NCBI GenBank assembly: GCA_001600495.1
Contig: BCKE01000038.1
Location: forward strand, 43,223 to 107,222
Source: Pilasporangium apinafurcum
Lineage: Eukaryota; Oomycota; Peronosporomycetes; Pythiales; Pythiaceae
Reading direction: 5' to 3'
Length of the DNA stretch: 64,000 bases
In this document: one piece after another, positions 42,670 to 53,600 of the stretch
How the letters are laid out: the number at the start of each line of letters is the position of its first letter
How positions within the stretch are numbered: the stretch's first letter is position 1
The notes under the pieces: model-generated
What the model was told of the DNA's origin: nothing
What the model saw: only the letters and a program-made list of their open reading frames with translations
The model's database searches: none
Translations under genes and position numbers: made by a program

Positions 42670-44702
42670 TTATCCAGCAGTCGCAAAATCCTTCAAGAGT
42701 GGGATAGGATTTCGCGGACGATTCTGTACACCCTTGCAAATATCAATGTGCTGTTGAGCGCCTGACGGAGCAAACCTTCTCTTACAACACGGACACTCCA
42801 CTAAAGTGGCTTGATGCTCTTTGTAACTGAGCGCAAGATTATGTTTCTCAATTTTGGCCGACTTGAACTTCTTCTGGTGCAGACTACGGAGCATTTGCTG
42901 TGAAAGTGATGCAACAGGAGATCCCGTAGTCCCGTTATGCATAGTCGATCTCGACGATACCGTTCCTCTTCTCCACGAGCTTTCGTTACCAAGTGCACGC
43001 GAGCAAATACCTTCGTGTTTGGCTAATCTACCTTCTGCAAAGCTATGACCACAATAACGACAGGTCTCCATTTGATAATGAACAAATGCGCTCTTAGGTT
43101 TCTGTGGTGCGCTTTTGCTTTTTTGACGACTTATTGATGGCGCACGCGCTGCTTCTGGGGCCGATTTCCGTCGATGAATCTTTTCAAGAGGAGTTGATAC
43201 AGCGCGGCGCTGCCGCAACAACACGAGATGATCTTGAATGGATGCTCGCCGAGGATCCTTTGATATTGACGTAGTTTCACTCTCGGTATTTGCTCGCTCA
43301 TTTAATGCTTCACGTTCTGCTAAGAGAACTGGCTTTACGTCAGGGAATGACGATGCATAATGAAGAGAGCGCAGCGTACTGTCTTCCGACATGAAGACTA
43401 GCATTTGTTCAAAGTTTTTGTACAGCGATGTTTGTTCACTTTTGTGAAATTGCAAGACCGAACACTCACGAAAATGTGATTTGATCGCCGTCATCCCCGC
43501 GAGTTGGACCCCACAAAAGCTGCAGAGCAGGAAAGTTTGCTCTTCCATTTTTACGCCATTCACGTGGCTCGCTGTGCTAGCTGAGGTTGAAGAAGCTGTA
43601 GGAGTCAATAGATAAGTGCTTGGACGGGATTCGTTTTTGGATCTCTGTTGCCGTAAAGTCAAGCGATCCGGCCTGAAAAGGGAAGAAACCATAGATAGGT
43701 TAGCAGTGCACAGCATCATGCAGATTATATATCCGATAAAACTCACTTCTTCCACGATGATTCCCTTGTCCGCCGATTGTAATAGTATACACGTCCTTGA
43801 GCTGTGTACGCTTCCCGCCATTCATCATCTTCCTCTTCTGCTTCTTCATTTGCTACTCGGACGTGAGTGCTAACATTCGAATGATCATGTCGAACATCGT
43901 CCGTACTGGATTGGCAAATTTCATCGCTATTTCTAGTTTCAACTGTCTTCTCCGCATTTATATGATCATGATATTGCGCTTTTCGCAGTTGCTCCTGTGC
44001 TTGGTGCTCTGACTGCTGTTCCTCCGACTGCTGGACTTCATTTCCTCCTTTTCCAGCTTCATCATCACTACTAAGCGTCTTGTCTTCATGGATGCTCTGC
44101 AGCGACTCTCGATCCAGCACCGCTTCAGGGATAATATCGTAGAAGAAAGGCTTGCCATCGTCGGTAAAATTCAACTGCCATTCGTCTAAGTCGTGGTTGC
44201 CTGCACCTTCGTCATCAGCTTCGGCCTCGTCGTCGCCATAATGGTCTTCACTGCCATTTAAAATATTCAACGCCGCCCGTAAACGCACTTCTACTTCGCC
44301 CATAGACTGCACGTCTTCACCCTCGTGACTAGTCACCCACGCCATCGACCGTTCACTACTCCGGAACTGGAACGTTTCAGTTGTTGCTACTTCTTCTCCT
44401 TCTTCTAGCTCTCTCTGTTCTCGCTCAATCTCACCTTCTTCTCTTGATGTATCTCTACTGCTATTTGTGAAATAGAGAGGGACTTTTTCAGTCGACCAAC
44501 TGCGATGCACATCGTCATCATCCTCCTCATTTTCCTGCTCTTCTTTGTTGTTTTCTACTTCTTCATTTTTTTGATCCGTTTTTTCATGAAGAAACGGCTG
44601 CAAGTGCAGAGGCGCATCGTCTCTTTCCGAAGACATGTGCAATGGCGCCACCGCCGTGAAATCGAACGCCGTAGTTTCGTCTTCTACATTCACGTACTCC
44701 AT
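42670..44702 (-). CDS. WW-domain and C2HC zinc-finger protein
   Basis: Two exons (43747-44702, 42670-43672) joined by a 74-bp intron give about 652 residues. The N-terminal half is very acidic and Gln/Glu-rich (ENEEDDDDVHRSW, EEGEIEREQRELEEG). It ends in a WW domain with both signature tryptophans (WREAYTAQGRVYYYNRRTRE, then SSWKK), which typically binds Pro-rich ligands. The intron splits the domain just before its last proline. The second half has a first finger-like CSFCGVQL...H...C and two ZC2HC1-type fingers (CRYCGHSFAEGRLAKHEGIC, CPCCKRRFAPSGAQQHIDIC), with the C-x2-C-x12-H-x3/4-C pattern known from ZC2HC1 and some cilium-associated proteins. The combination is unusual to my knowledge. 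Start at ATG 44702 (MEYVNVEDE). Function unknown. Confidence 0.8.
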
Positions 44703-45019
44703 TGTTTTTTGCTTCTCGTTTAACAAGGTGACTTGACTTTCCCGCCCTACCAAACGAAAAAGGGAAACACGGAACGTTCTGTAAAAACAGGAGAGAATCA
44801 GATAGAATCAGTTTCTATTATCAGATTATGTCATTCATTTTAGCCAATAGTGGAAGGGTACATTCGTAATATCTGATTCTGGTTATGGGTACACTTGATG
44901 TGTGGTGATTTGGTGATCCTCTCTCTCCATGGTGCAATGTTGCTCACCACGTCATGCACTATGCAACGCAAATCTCTATTTCCTTCAGCCATTCTTTTAA
45001 TTTTCTACGATCTATCTAC
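44703..45019. other. Intergenic, nothing recognised
   Basis: Separates two minus-strand genes; it must carry the promoter of the WW/zinc-finger gene. No motif stands out. Confidence 0.5.
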
Positions 45020-48000
45020 TTACATTTGACTAACAAATTGTTTATACGCGTCCAAAATTGTCTTCCGATTGCCCGAACGGAGCTGGTTCGCATATGCTGC
45101 AGCCAGTTCACCCGGACAACCCACTGACGGTAAATACACGTCACACGCAAAGCAAACGTACTCGTCACCCAATGCCTTCACAAGCACCTCCTGAAGAATC
45201 GCAATTTCCTTCATTGCAGTCGCACATTGCATGTCATTTACATCAAAATGAGGACGTTTCACAACGGTGAACATGGCTGGCGTGAATTGTTGCACGATTA
45301 GCTGCATAAACTGAGCTTTTCCCTCTGCTGTTAGCTTGGATTCAAGCGGATACAACGGGGAAACTGGGTTATTTAGTGCCCATCGTGCTACTAATTCGTG
45401 CACAATGGTGAAACTAGCACGATTGATATTGGCATCGGTCACATCAACACATCCTTCCAAGACGAGACGCACGATAAACTCCAATTGGCTCATGTTACGA
45501 GCGCTCACAAACACAACATCCAAATTGTGCATCACCAAGTGCAACAGGAATGCATAAAGGTACTTTTGCACAGACTCTCGCTCTAGCTGTGATGCGTCTT
45601 TTGTTTCGCTGTCTGCGGATGCGTTTCGTGGTGGCATGACTGCGCACAAATGTTGGATGAATCCGATGATAGTTTCATCAAAGAACTGAAAAAGTGCTTC
45701 CTTGTACTTGATAATGAGCTGGTCTAGCAATTGTACTACTTCCACGACATCGTTTGATCCACAGAAGAGCATCAAATTTTTCAAAGTCTCTGATACGTTA
45801 CTCAAAAGATGCTCGCTGTCCAGCACCGTAATTAACCGATGCAAGACAAAGACGACTTTGGATCGTGCACTAGGGTGTTGAGGTAATGCGCGGAGTACAC
45901 ATGCCGCTGCCGTTAAAACTTGTGTGAACAATTCTTGATGATAAAGCATGCAATTTGTGCCCTTGAAAGCCTTCAACACGTGGGCAACGGCGTTGAGAAG
46001 GCATGCAGATCGATGTCCCACATAATCTTCCGGCTTAGCACCATTTTGGTACTCTGCAAGTGTCATGTCGAGCGCTTGAAGTAAGGGTTCGAGCACTGCT
46101 TTCGTACATTGGTACTTAATTTCCATTGCATCCGGAGTCGACGTGGACACCAACGACGCAATTACTTGGCCAGCCAACTCAAATAAATACAGCTGATCAT
46201 CATAGGGAAGAAACGTTGGGTCATTCTTTCTCGCAATAGCTTCTTCATCATCTGGAATCACAAGGCGGAGTTGCAGAGCCTGCAAAATGTTGGAAACATG
46301 CGGATGCACCGACGAACCTATTGCTTTTACCAATCTCAAGCATAAGTAGCACACACGCGAGCGAACATTAGCATTCGCATTCGTAAGCCCATTGGGTCCA
46401 AACATCATTTCCAAAACTGCTGGGATCAAAGCTGACTCATTCTGAAGCACCTTGCTGTAGCGGACGCTTAAATCATAGTAAGTGAGAAGAACGGATTGGT
46501 GAAAGACACTGCGACCGCTTACTGCTGCTGACTCGGCAATCATGCTACTATGGATACGAATAACCATCGCGACTAAGGGGCTGTCTGGTACTTCAAATGT
46601 GTTCACTGTTTTCAATGCGGTCAGCCCTTCCTTGAATCGATACACGAGTGATAAGAAAGATTCTAAATCGCGATAGTCGATTTGTGAAAACTGCGGAGGT
46701 AGTTCCTGTGCAAGTTTTGTAAGGAACGCCAACGTATCTAACGGTCTCAATCGCGTAATATTGACGTAGATCTTGTACAAGCTCCGTCTATATTCTTCAA
46801 ATTCAGCAGCATCAGTGTCCGAATCTTCGGGGTAGCGCGTCTGTCGATAAATACCATGAAAGATTTGTGGAATGTACTCTGAAGGTTGGAAGATCTCCTT
46901 CATCCCACTTGCATTGTTGACACCATTATTATTTGGTGTCTCCATTCGGATCAACGTTCCTACTGCGTTGACGATCTCGAACACCTCTTCTGACACGTCT
47001 TTTGTTTCATGAGCAAACAAATCCCAAACCAGCGGCATTAGCTGGCGTAACATGTTGCTCGCCAGAACAAAGAGTTCTACATTTTTTTGATGCCGAAATA
47101 CATCCAAGCATTCCACAAGCTCCAAACCGATACCATTGATGACTTCTCCGATCTCTTCCGCGAATTCATCATCATCCTGAATGGGAAGTGTAGGCAACAA
47201 ATCAATGATGTTCAATTGCTGGATTAGTGCGATTTTCTTCTCTGGAGTCATGCCTTTATCGATAATCTCAAACAAACAGTTCGCGGCGGGGCAGCGCAAA
47301 GATGCACTTTCGCGCAATAGCTTGAATATTATTGGCAAGATGCGGTCATTTACCACCAATCCAATGTCAACCCAACTGATATATCGCTTGAGCGTTTCCA
47401 ACGCACTGTAGCTAAGCTGAATCATGGTCGCGCTCGCTTCATAGTTAGCAAGTACGTTGTAAATGGCGTCAAACGTCTCCGTCATGCATGAGCTTTCCCG
47501 CATGGCATCTTTGATTCGCATGTTCGCATTGACTTCCGCCTGCGACCGCTGGGCGACAAACTCGACAATTTCTTCGTTGATTGCCAGCAGAATACGAAAG
47601 TACATCTCCACCATTGACGCACCTTTCGGAAGTAGCGCCATGAGCTCCGTGAACGCGGTCTGCCATCGATCTGGATAATCACGCTTGATAAGTAACGTAA
47701 TCACGACGGCCAACTTTGTCTTCAAATAAGGCGACTTGGTTTCCACAAATGAGACATTTTCATTTAGCCATGTGAGCAATTTGATGCGGATTTGGAGCGA
47801 CACTGTGTCATCCTGGACTCCTTTAATCAACACTTCCTGTTCATCATGCCACAGTTGAGTAAAATCATGATAGCCTCAAAACAAAGCAAAAAAAAAAACG
47901 CAATTAATTCAATACCTGTAGCGCCTGTAATGCATAAAATTTGACTTCCTGGTGTTCTGAAAATTCAAAGAGCTCCAATTCGTATTTCCAGCCATCGGGG

Positions 48001-48128
48001 CTTGCTTTGATCGAATTGCAAAACGTTTCTGCTTGTAACCTTAACTCTTGCTGGTCTTTGATGCTGGCACCAGCATATTGAAACGCGCAGAGCACCGCCA
48101 TTTCAAACTCTGCGATCGTATTCGCCAT
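45020..48128 (-). CDS. XPOT: Exportin-t (tRNA export receptor)
   Basis: Exportin-t is a karyopherin that carries mature tRNA out of the nucleus with Ran-GTP. Two exons (47916-48128, 45020-47836) join in frame to about 1,009 residues (human 962, yeast Los1 1,100). Recognisable: the N-terminal importin-beta-type helices (AVLCAFQYAGASIKDQQELR, GWKYELELFEFSEHQEVKFY), the exportin block LLTWLNENVSFVETKSPYLK TKLA (read across two strings: LLTWLNENVSF and SPYLKTKLA) and IKRDYPDRWQTAFTEL, then HEAT-like helices to the C-terminus (SAFTIVHELV-type helix, VDVTDANINRASFTIVHELV). The intron acceptor was placed at GAACAG|GAAGTG because no other AG in the region keeps the frame. Start ATG 48128 (MANTIAEFEMAVLCAF). 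CRM1 or exportin-5 are less likely, given size and the SPYLKTKLA region. Confidence 0.85.
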
Positions 48129-48958
48129 GTTTCACACAAATTCCTCGTTTCGCGTATCTGATGCTGCCCTGTCGTTTGAAACAATTAGTTGCAATTGATT
48201 GCAATTTAATGTCCTGTTCACATAGAAAAATGACCAGGTTAATGCGATCTGATATATCCATTCGTATGCAATCTCATTCATTCACCCCACGCACACGTAA
48301 GTAAGAGGGAAGGCGAAGAGAAAAGAGCCAACGCACCTGTTGTTGAGTCTCCGCGCGCCTTCCACCAGCAATTGTGTGATGGAATAGGAATGAATGTTGC
48401 ACAAAAAGGTGGTCTGCACAATTCAATTTCGGGATGTTATGCTAATCAATTCATTTTTGAATTGAAAATTTTGCTGAATTGTGAACGAGAGAATAAAATT
48501 AGAAAATTAGAGCGTTCGAGCAAAAGTGATTGCACTGGAATTTGAAAACAGCAACAGAATCATTGCAGTCCACTTCCCATAACCTCAGCCGGGGGACGGC
48601 GCGTTTCTTGCGAATAACTGTTTCGCATGACGGGCAAAAATGCAGTAACAATATCTCATGTCCTCGAGTTATGGACGTCACAAAAAAATGACGGGTGGTT
48701 TCCTGCTCCATTGGATACTTTTACGAAGATGGATACATTTGTCTTTTTTGGAGAGAGAAATCAATACCATTTGTTGACATGACACCAGCGCAACTGTTCA
48801 ATTTGTTGTACACCGCAGTTGCACTTTGCAATATAATAATGTTCATAGCTCCTTCGCACGAACTGTCGCAGCACTGCCCACAAAAGCGTTGGAATAATTT
48901 GCCTTTTCCCGTCATTAGAGCCTAGTCCCATATGAAAACTACCTTCACTCAAGAACCA
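48129..48958. other. Divergent promoter region between exportin-t and bZIP gene
   Basis: About 830 bp. Two short minus-strand frames (48499-48711 and 48721-48915) contain Cys pairs, but no known domain and no continuity, so they are not called. The TATA element of the bZIP gene lies at its right edge. Confidence 0.5.
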
Positions 48959-48966
48959 TATAAAAG
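48959..48966 (+). promoter_or_regulatory. TATA box of bZIP gene
   Basis: TATAAAAG, 38 bp before the ATG at 49004. A transcript starting about 25-32 bp downstream would exclude the upstream in-frame ATG at 48932, so it helps decide the start of the next gene. TATA boxes are uncommon in oomycete genes, so confidence is moderate. Confidence 0.5.
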
Positions 48967-49003
48967 CCGGACGACTATCTCGTCATACGCAATACACTTT
49001 AAA

Positions 49004-50485
49004 ATGGTTCATAATTCATTGGGAGTTGCTTCTAGTAGTGAAGAAAAGAACCGCGGGTCCATGGAACATCAACAATCAGACTCGAAGACACTGATAACAT
49101 TGCCCATAACCAACGTTACTACTGCTGACATGGACTATAAACAGCAAAACGAGACTACAAATGGCGAATCTGAAACGATGGATATCGGGCATGGCAGTGA
49201 CACCGTTGAACTGTCAAATATCGGTGGCAGTGACGACAGCTCGCCAGAGGAAAAGGTTGCTGGATCATTGGAATTGTCGCCGACTGTTGCACCTGCTGCA
49301 GCTTCGTTCTTTACAACTTCAACTGACTTGAGCGACGACAAGCGACGTCGTCAACTCAAGCAAGCGTCGGAACGATGCCGAAAGCGTCAAAAAAACGAAT
49401 CCTTGCAGTACACTGCTCAAATCAACAAAATACAACGAGAGATCACGGCACTAAAGCTTAAACTGAGCGAACCTGTGTCTCCTACCGTGGACCAAGCGAG
49501 AAGTGTCGCGAAAGCACGCTTTGAGATGAAGCAACGTATCGAATTCATCCGAAAGAAATTGGCAGAGCATACCACCTGGATGCAGAGCATGTGTAGTTTG
49601 ATTGCCTCTGCTCCACTCTTCAGCTTTGCTGTCGCCATGGGCAAGAAAACAGCTACTTCGCAAGATCAGGATCTCTCACCGAATATTGAATCCCTTGACG
49701 AATGGCGTGAGGCAGCGACAAACGAGTTCTTTTCAAAATTCATCATGGAAGGACACCTTAAGACTGCGATTGCATCGTCGACAGAGAATGCCTCCAAGCT
49801 GTTGGATGAGTTTGCGAGCCCAAATTGCCACTTTCTCATGCAAGTAGAAGTACGAGGCTGGAAGGTTGCCACGAACGGCACGAACGATCTGGTAGCATTT
49901 CGTTGTGATCGAGTGCTTCCAAGCATCCCATCTGCACACGACGTAGCAATGGAGTTGTGGGCTTGCGTGCGACGTGATGATGTTCTACGTACGTTTGCTC
50001 CGATTATCCAAGATTCAGTCGTCGCGTACGATGGAGACAGATGCTCGTTGTCTCGGCGATTACTGCAGCTGAAGTTAACTGACCAGCAACAAGCAATCGT
50101 CACAGTCGAGTCCTTGAGCACAATGCCCGATGGGAAAGAGGAGATGTACCAAATATCCATCGAGGCTATCAACGACCCTTACCTCTGCACTTTCGCGGTA
50201 GAAAAAACATCCGAAATTTCGTCTAATATGTCGATGCCACTGTCGCTTGCGCGAATGGCTATTGCACCAGAAGTAGAAGAAACGCTCGATACACCAAACA
50301 ATTTCATCCTTGCAGCTCGTGTAAAAAAACTAGACTCTGATGGGAAAATCCACCTAAAACTTGTAGGTTGTATGCGCCATGAGCCGCAGCAATCACGTGA
50401 TGCACGTTTTGATCTGCTACAATATTTTGTCAACTTGCTACCTGTCTATGAAGATCTGCATTTGGCACAATGCGTAGCGATCTAA
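49004..50485 (+). CDS. Atypical bZIP transcription factor
   Basis: 493 residues, no introns. The N-terminus is polar and acidic. The basic region DKRRRQLKQASERCRKRQKN, followed by a heptad-like helix (LQYTAQINKIQREITALKLK), forms a bZIP domain at about residues 107-152. Aligned on the RCR core, the position of the invariant DNA-contacting asparagine of bZIPs is a leucine (QLKQASERCR). Oomycetes are known to have bZIPs with substitutions here, so altered DNA recognition is plausible. The C-terminal ~300 residues form an unrecognised, apparently folded region (e.g. NEFFSKFIMEGHLKTAIASS, AVAMELWACVRRDD-like helix). Start at ATG 49004, because a TATA box lies just upstream; an in-frame ATG at 48932 would add 24 residues. 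It is convergent to the transporter fusion gene. Confidence 0.8.
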   Translation: MVHNSLGVASSSEEKNRGSMEHQQSDSKTLITLPITNVTTADMDYKQQNETTNGESETMDIGHGSDTVELSNIGGSDDSSPEEKVAGSLELSPTVAPAAASFFTTSTDLSDDKRRRQLKQASERCRKRQKNESLQYTAQINKIQREITALKLKLSEPVSPTVDQARSVAKARFEMKQRIEFIRKKLAEHTTWMQSMCSLIASAPLFSFAVAMGKKTATSQDQDLSPNIESLDEWREAATNEFFSKFIMEGHLKTAIASSTENASKLLDEFASPNCHFLMQVEVRGWKVATNGTNDLVAFRCDRVLPSIPSAHDVAMELWACVRRDDVLRTFAPIIQDSVVAYDGDRCSLSRRLLQLKLTDQQQAIVTVESLSTMPDGKEEMYQISIEAINDPYLCTFAVEKTSEISSNMSMPLSLARMAIAPEVEETLDTPNNFILAARVKKLDSDGKIHLKLVGCMRHEPQQSRDARFDLLQYFVNLLPVYEDLHLAQCVAI

Positions 50486-50648
50486 GTGAGTACGAGATTA
50501 GCAAGTATTTGTTCGCACGTATTTCAAGCCTGTTTATAGTGTAACTAAAGCAGTATATTGACTCACGTGTTGGACATTGGGAAATAATATCGAACAATAC
50601 GAGACTTGCATAAAAACAAAGTTACCTTCAATGTTTCTTGTTCCTCGA

Positions 50649-53600
50649 TTAATCTGTTTCGGCTCTGTCTTTGGATATTCGTTTCGATACGAACATTGTA
50701 CGCTGTGATGTCTCGCTTTCCGTCTCTTCATTCAAATCGAACGATGGTGTTTGAGAATAAGTTGGGGATAGTAATGGCACAAGCATTGTTTCAGTCGAGG
50801 CAGCGAGTTTTTGTGAGAGCCAAGCCACGATAACATGCATCACATCATGATGCAGTTCGCTGAGCTCTATCAACTCTTTCGTCGGAATCTCAAACAAAGC
50901 CGATCGACCGACTGCTTTTGCAGTTCCACGCATCTTCGTATGGGGGACAAATGACTAGTAAATAAGCAGTCACATAATTAAGTTTAAACAAAGCACAAAC
51001 AACGCACAAAATCGTACAACCAACCTCTTCACCAAAGCAATCACCATCACGCAATTCTACTACAGATTCACCATTCAAGTCGGACGTAGTGATTGCTACG
51101 GTTCCTTCAATAATCACATACACGAACTCTGCCGCTTCTCCGTCGGTGAACAGGATCTCACCGTGTTCTAAAGTGAGCGCTTTTGAAAGCTGAGCGACCT
51201 GCGCTACTTTGTCGTCATCGAGATTCTTCACCAATTGTGAACCTTTTAAATGAATGCATTTTTCAAAATTGGTGAAGTCATTGCTGTCGGCAAGGCCAAA
51301 CATTGCTCGATTCAACGTCGAAGGCATAGATACTGAGCGCATGGTGCTGCTTAAGCTACGGTTCCTGGATCGATTAACTGGGAATGAGAGCGGCGCTGCT
51401 GGTTCCGAAGTCCGTGATCGTCCAACATTGTATAGAAACGACTTTGCTGCTCTATCGACTGACCAAGCAGCTTTGAGATTTGTTGCTAGTGACTCGGTCA
51501 TTCGGAGCACTGGATGGGTCGCATCTACATCTGTGCCAGCTAAAAGGCTACTTAGTGATGTCGTGCGGCCACGACGGGGTAGACTACCAGATTGAGCAAT
51601 TGCATGCATCGGCTAGCAACAGTTGAAGATGTTAGCTAAGGATTATCCATAATATAGTACAAAGCAAAACAAATTCACCTCGAAATAAAGCCAACGAAGG
51701 GACGAAGCGACCGCATTTAAAACACCACGTGAAACTCTTGGTGTTTCTTTCATGAGTGAATCTAGGTCATCTCGAGTCACACTCAACAAAATACAGTCAG
51801 TGAGTGCTGATGCTGACGCAACATGCTTCCCAGCACAACGATTATATCGTAAGAGCGCAGCTTGACCGATACACGTGCCAAAACCAAGCTCAGCAAGAAT
51901 ACGTCTTTCTTTATGAAGCTGAACAGTGCCTGCTGCCACAACATACATTGCAGTTGCTGAAAGTATGGAATACATAATGTCACAGACGCGTATTAATCAG
52001 ATCGGTTATGAATTTGAACACCTAGTTCAAACAAAACATATCATTACCGAGATCGCCTTCTCTTGCAAATGTTTCTCCGCGTTTTATGCTCTTCGGAACA
52101 AAATGATGAGATAAAACACGTAGAATACCGATCGCACAAACATTTTCAAAGAGGGATGATGCACGAAGGCAATTTGAGATCTGGAAATTCAAGATTCGAG
52201 CATCAGTTTTAGCGTACAAATATCAAACACAACCAGATGCTTACTGCAATTTGGGAGATTAGTGGAGGCTCGCTTTCGCGCAAGACTGCAAGAGATTCAT
52301 ACGGAAGAACGTTGGGAGAGCTACAGAGCACACAGCAGTCCGGTAACACGATGGTTCTAGCATGGAGTACTTACAACACATCCAATTCTCACCTGTGATA
52401 TGTTTCAATCAGCAATTCCTTTGTCAATTCGTGCTTGAGCAACTGGGGGATAATATCATCTCGAAAAATACTTTTCATGTCGTCATTCAAGAACTCCGCA
52501 TGATCTGCTGCAATATGGAGAAAGTACTGAAGGGCGAGGGAGGATAGCTCTAATTGGGGTTGTTGATTCTTCATAACATCAAGTAGAATGTCAACGCCAT
52601 TCTTCCCACAGAAGAATGCTGTGACTTCTTTTTCCATCTACAAATGCATATGACGTAAGATTGTGCATTAATAACAGAGATTGGACCGGACAAACCTTCG
52701 TTGTCGCCTTAGTAGAAGATGTCTTGGAAAACAAAAGCGGCAAAACTAAACTCTTATAAGACGATGGAAGTAGGTTATCAAGCACTTCCTACATTATACA
52801 ACGAGATCACATTATGTTCCAACAAATTCATCCAAAAAGGAAATGCCAATACTGACCTGAATAGCAGAGTGCACTTGGGCTATATCGGATCGTAGACCTT
52901 CTAAAATCACCGCAACATTGAACTCTCTCGGAAATCCTGCCGATAATAACTTGAGTAAGACTCGCAATGTATCGTTCAAACTGTGCTCAACGTGCTGCAG
53001 CAATAGTGGCGAAGTTTCCTCGATATTACTAGATCGTGGGCAAATTAAATTGAAGAGTTTCAAAACATGACGCATCTCATACGCCTCTCGAATCTTGATA
53101 TCAAGGGCAAGATGAAGATCATTCATCAACTGCGAATACGTGTGCATAGTCTTCTCGTTCGTTGTTGCAATCTACAATGTGAGTGTTTCCATTAGTTTCA
53201 GCCTGCTGCGTCTAATGGGGTAATTTCCATACCAGAGCGAGAAGAGCATCAATAACGAGCTCTTCAACAACAGCATCCTTGCTGAAAAGATGGTGTAGTA
53301 TATCTACATCGTTGGCTTGCGTACTCTCTGTCACTGAGCGTTTTCGTGTGACTGGTGAGACGATCAAACTACTAATCAAATGCATAAGTAGTCCAAGCTT
53401 GTCTTCTAGTGGAAACGAACACACTTTTAAGACTTCCAAAGCTCCAGCAATAGACTCTCGCCTGTGTTGACTTTGTTGAACCGCGTCAGCTGGTACTTCA
53501 CTGAGAGAAGCTTGAACAGTTGTTTCTGTAAACTGGTAAAGAGTTCCCCAAAGAGCGGTTGGATCAAACCACTTAAGTGCAGCAACGATCTGAGAGCGAT

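Noticed and set aside
48499-48925. Two small minus-strand frames with Cys pairs (FCGQC; CPSC), considered as a Nudix or zinc-ribbon protein
   Set aside because: The Cys spacing does not fit a known ribbon, the two frames do not join by plausible splice sites, and the region is the promoter of the bZIP gene.
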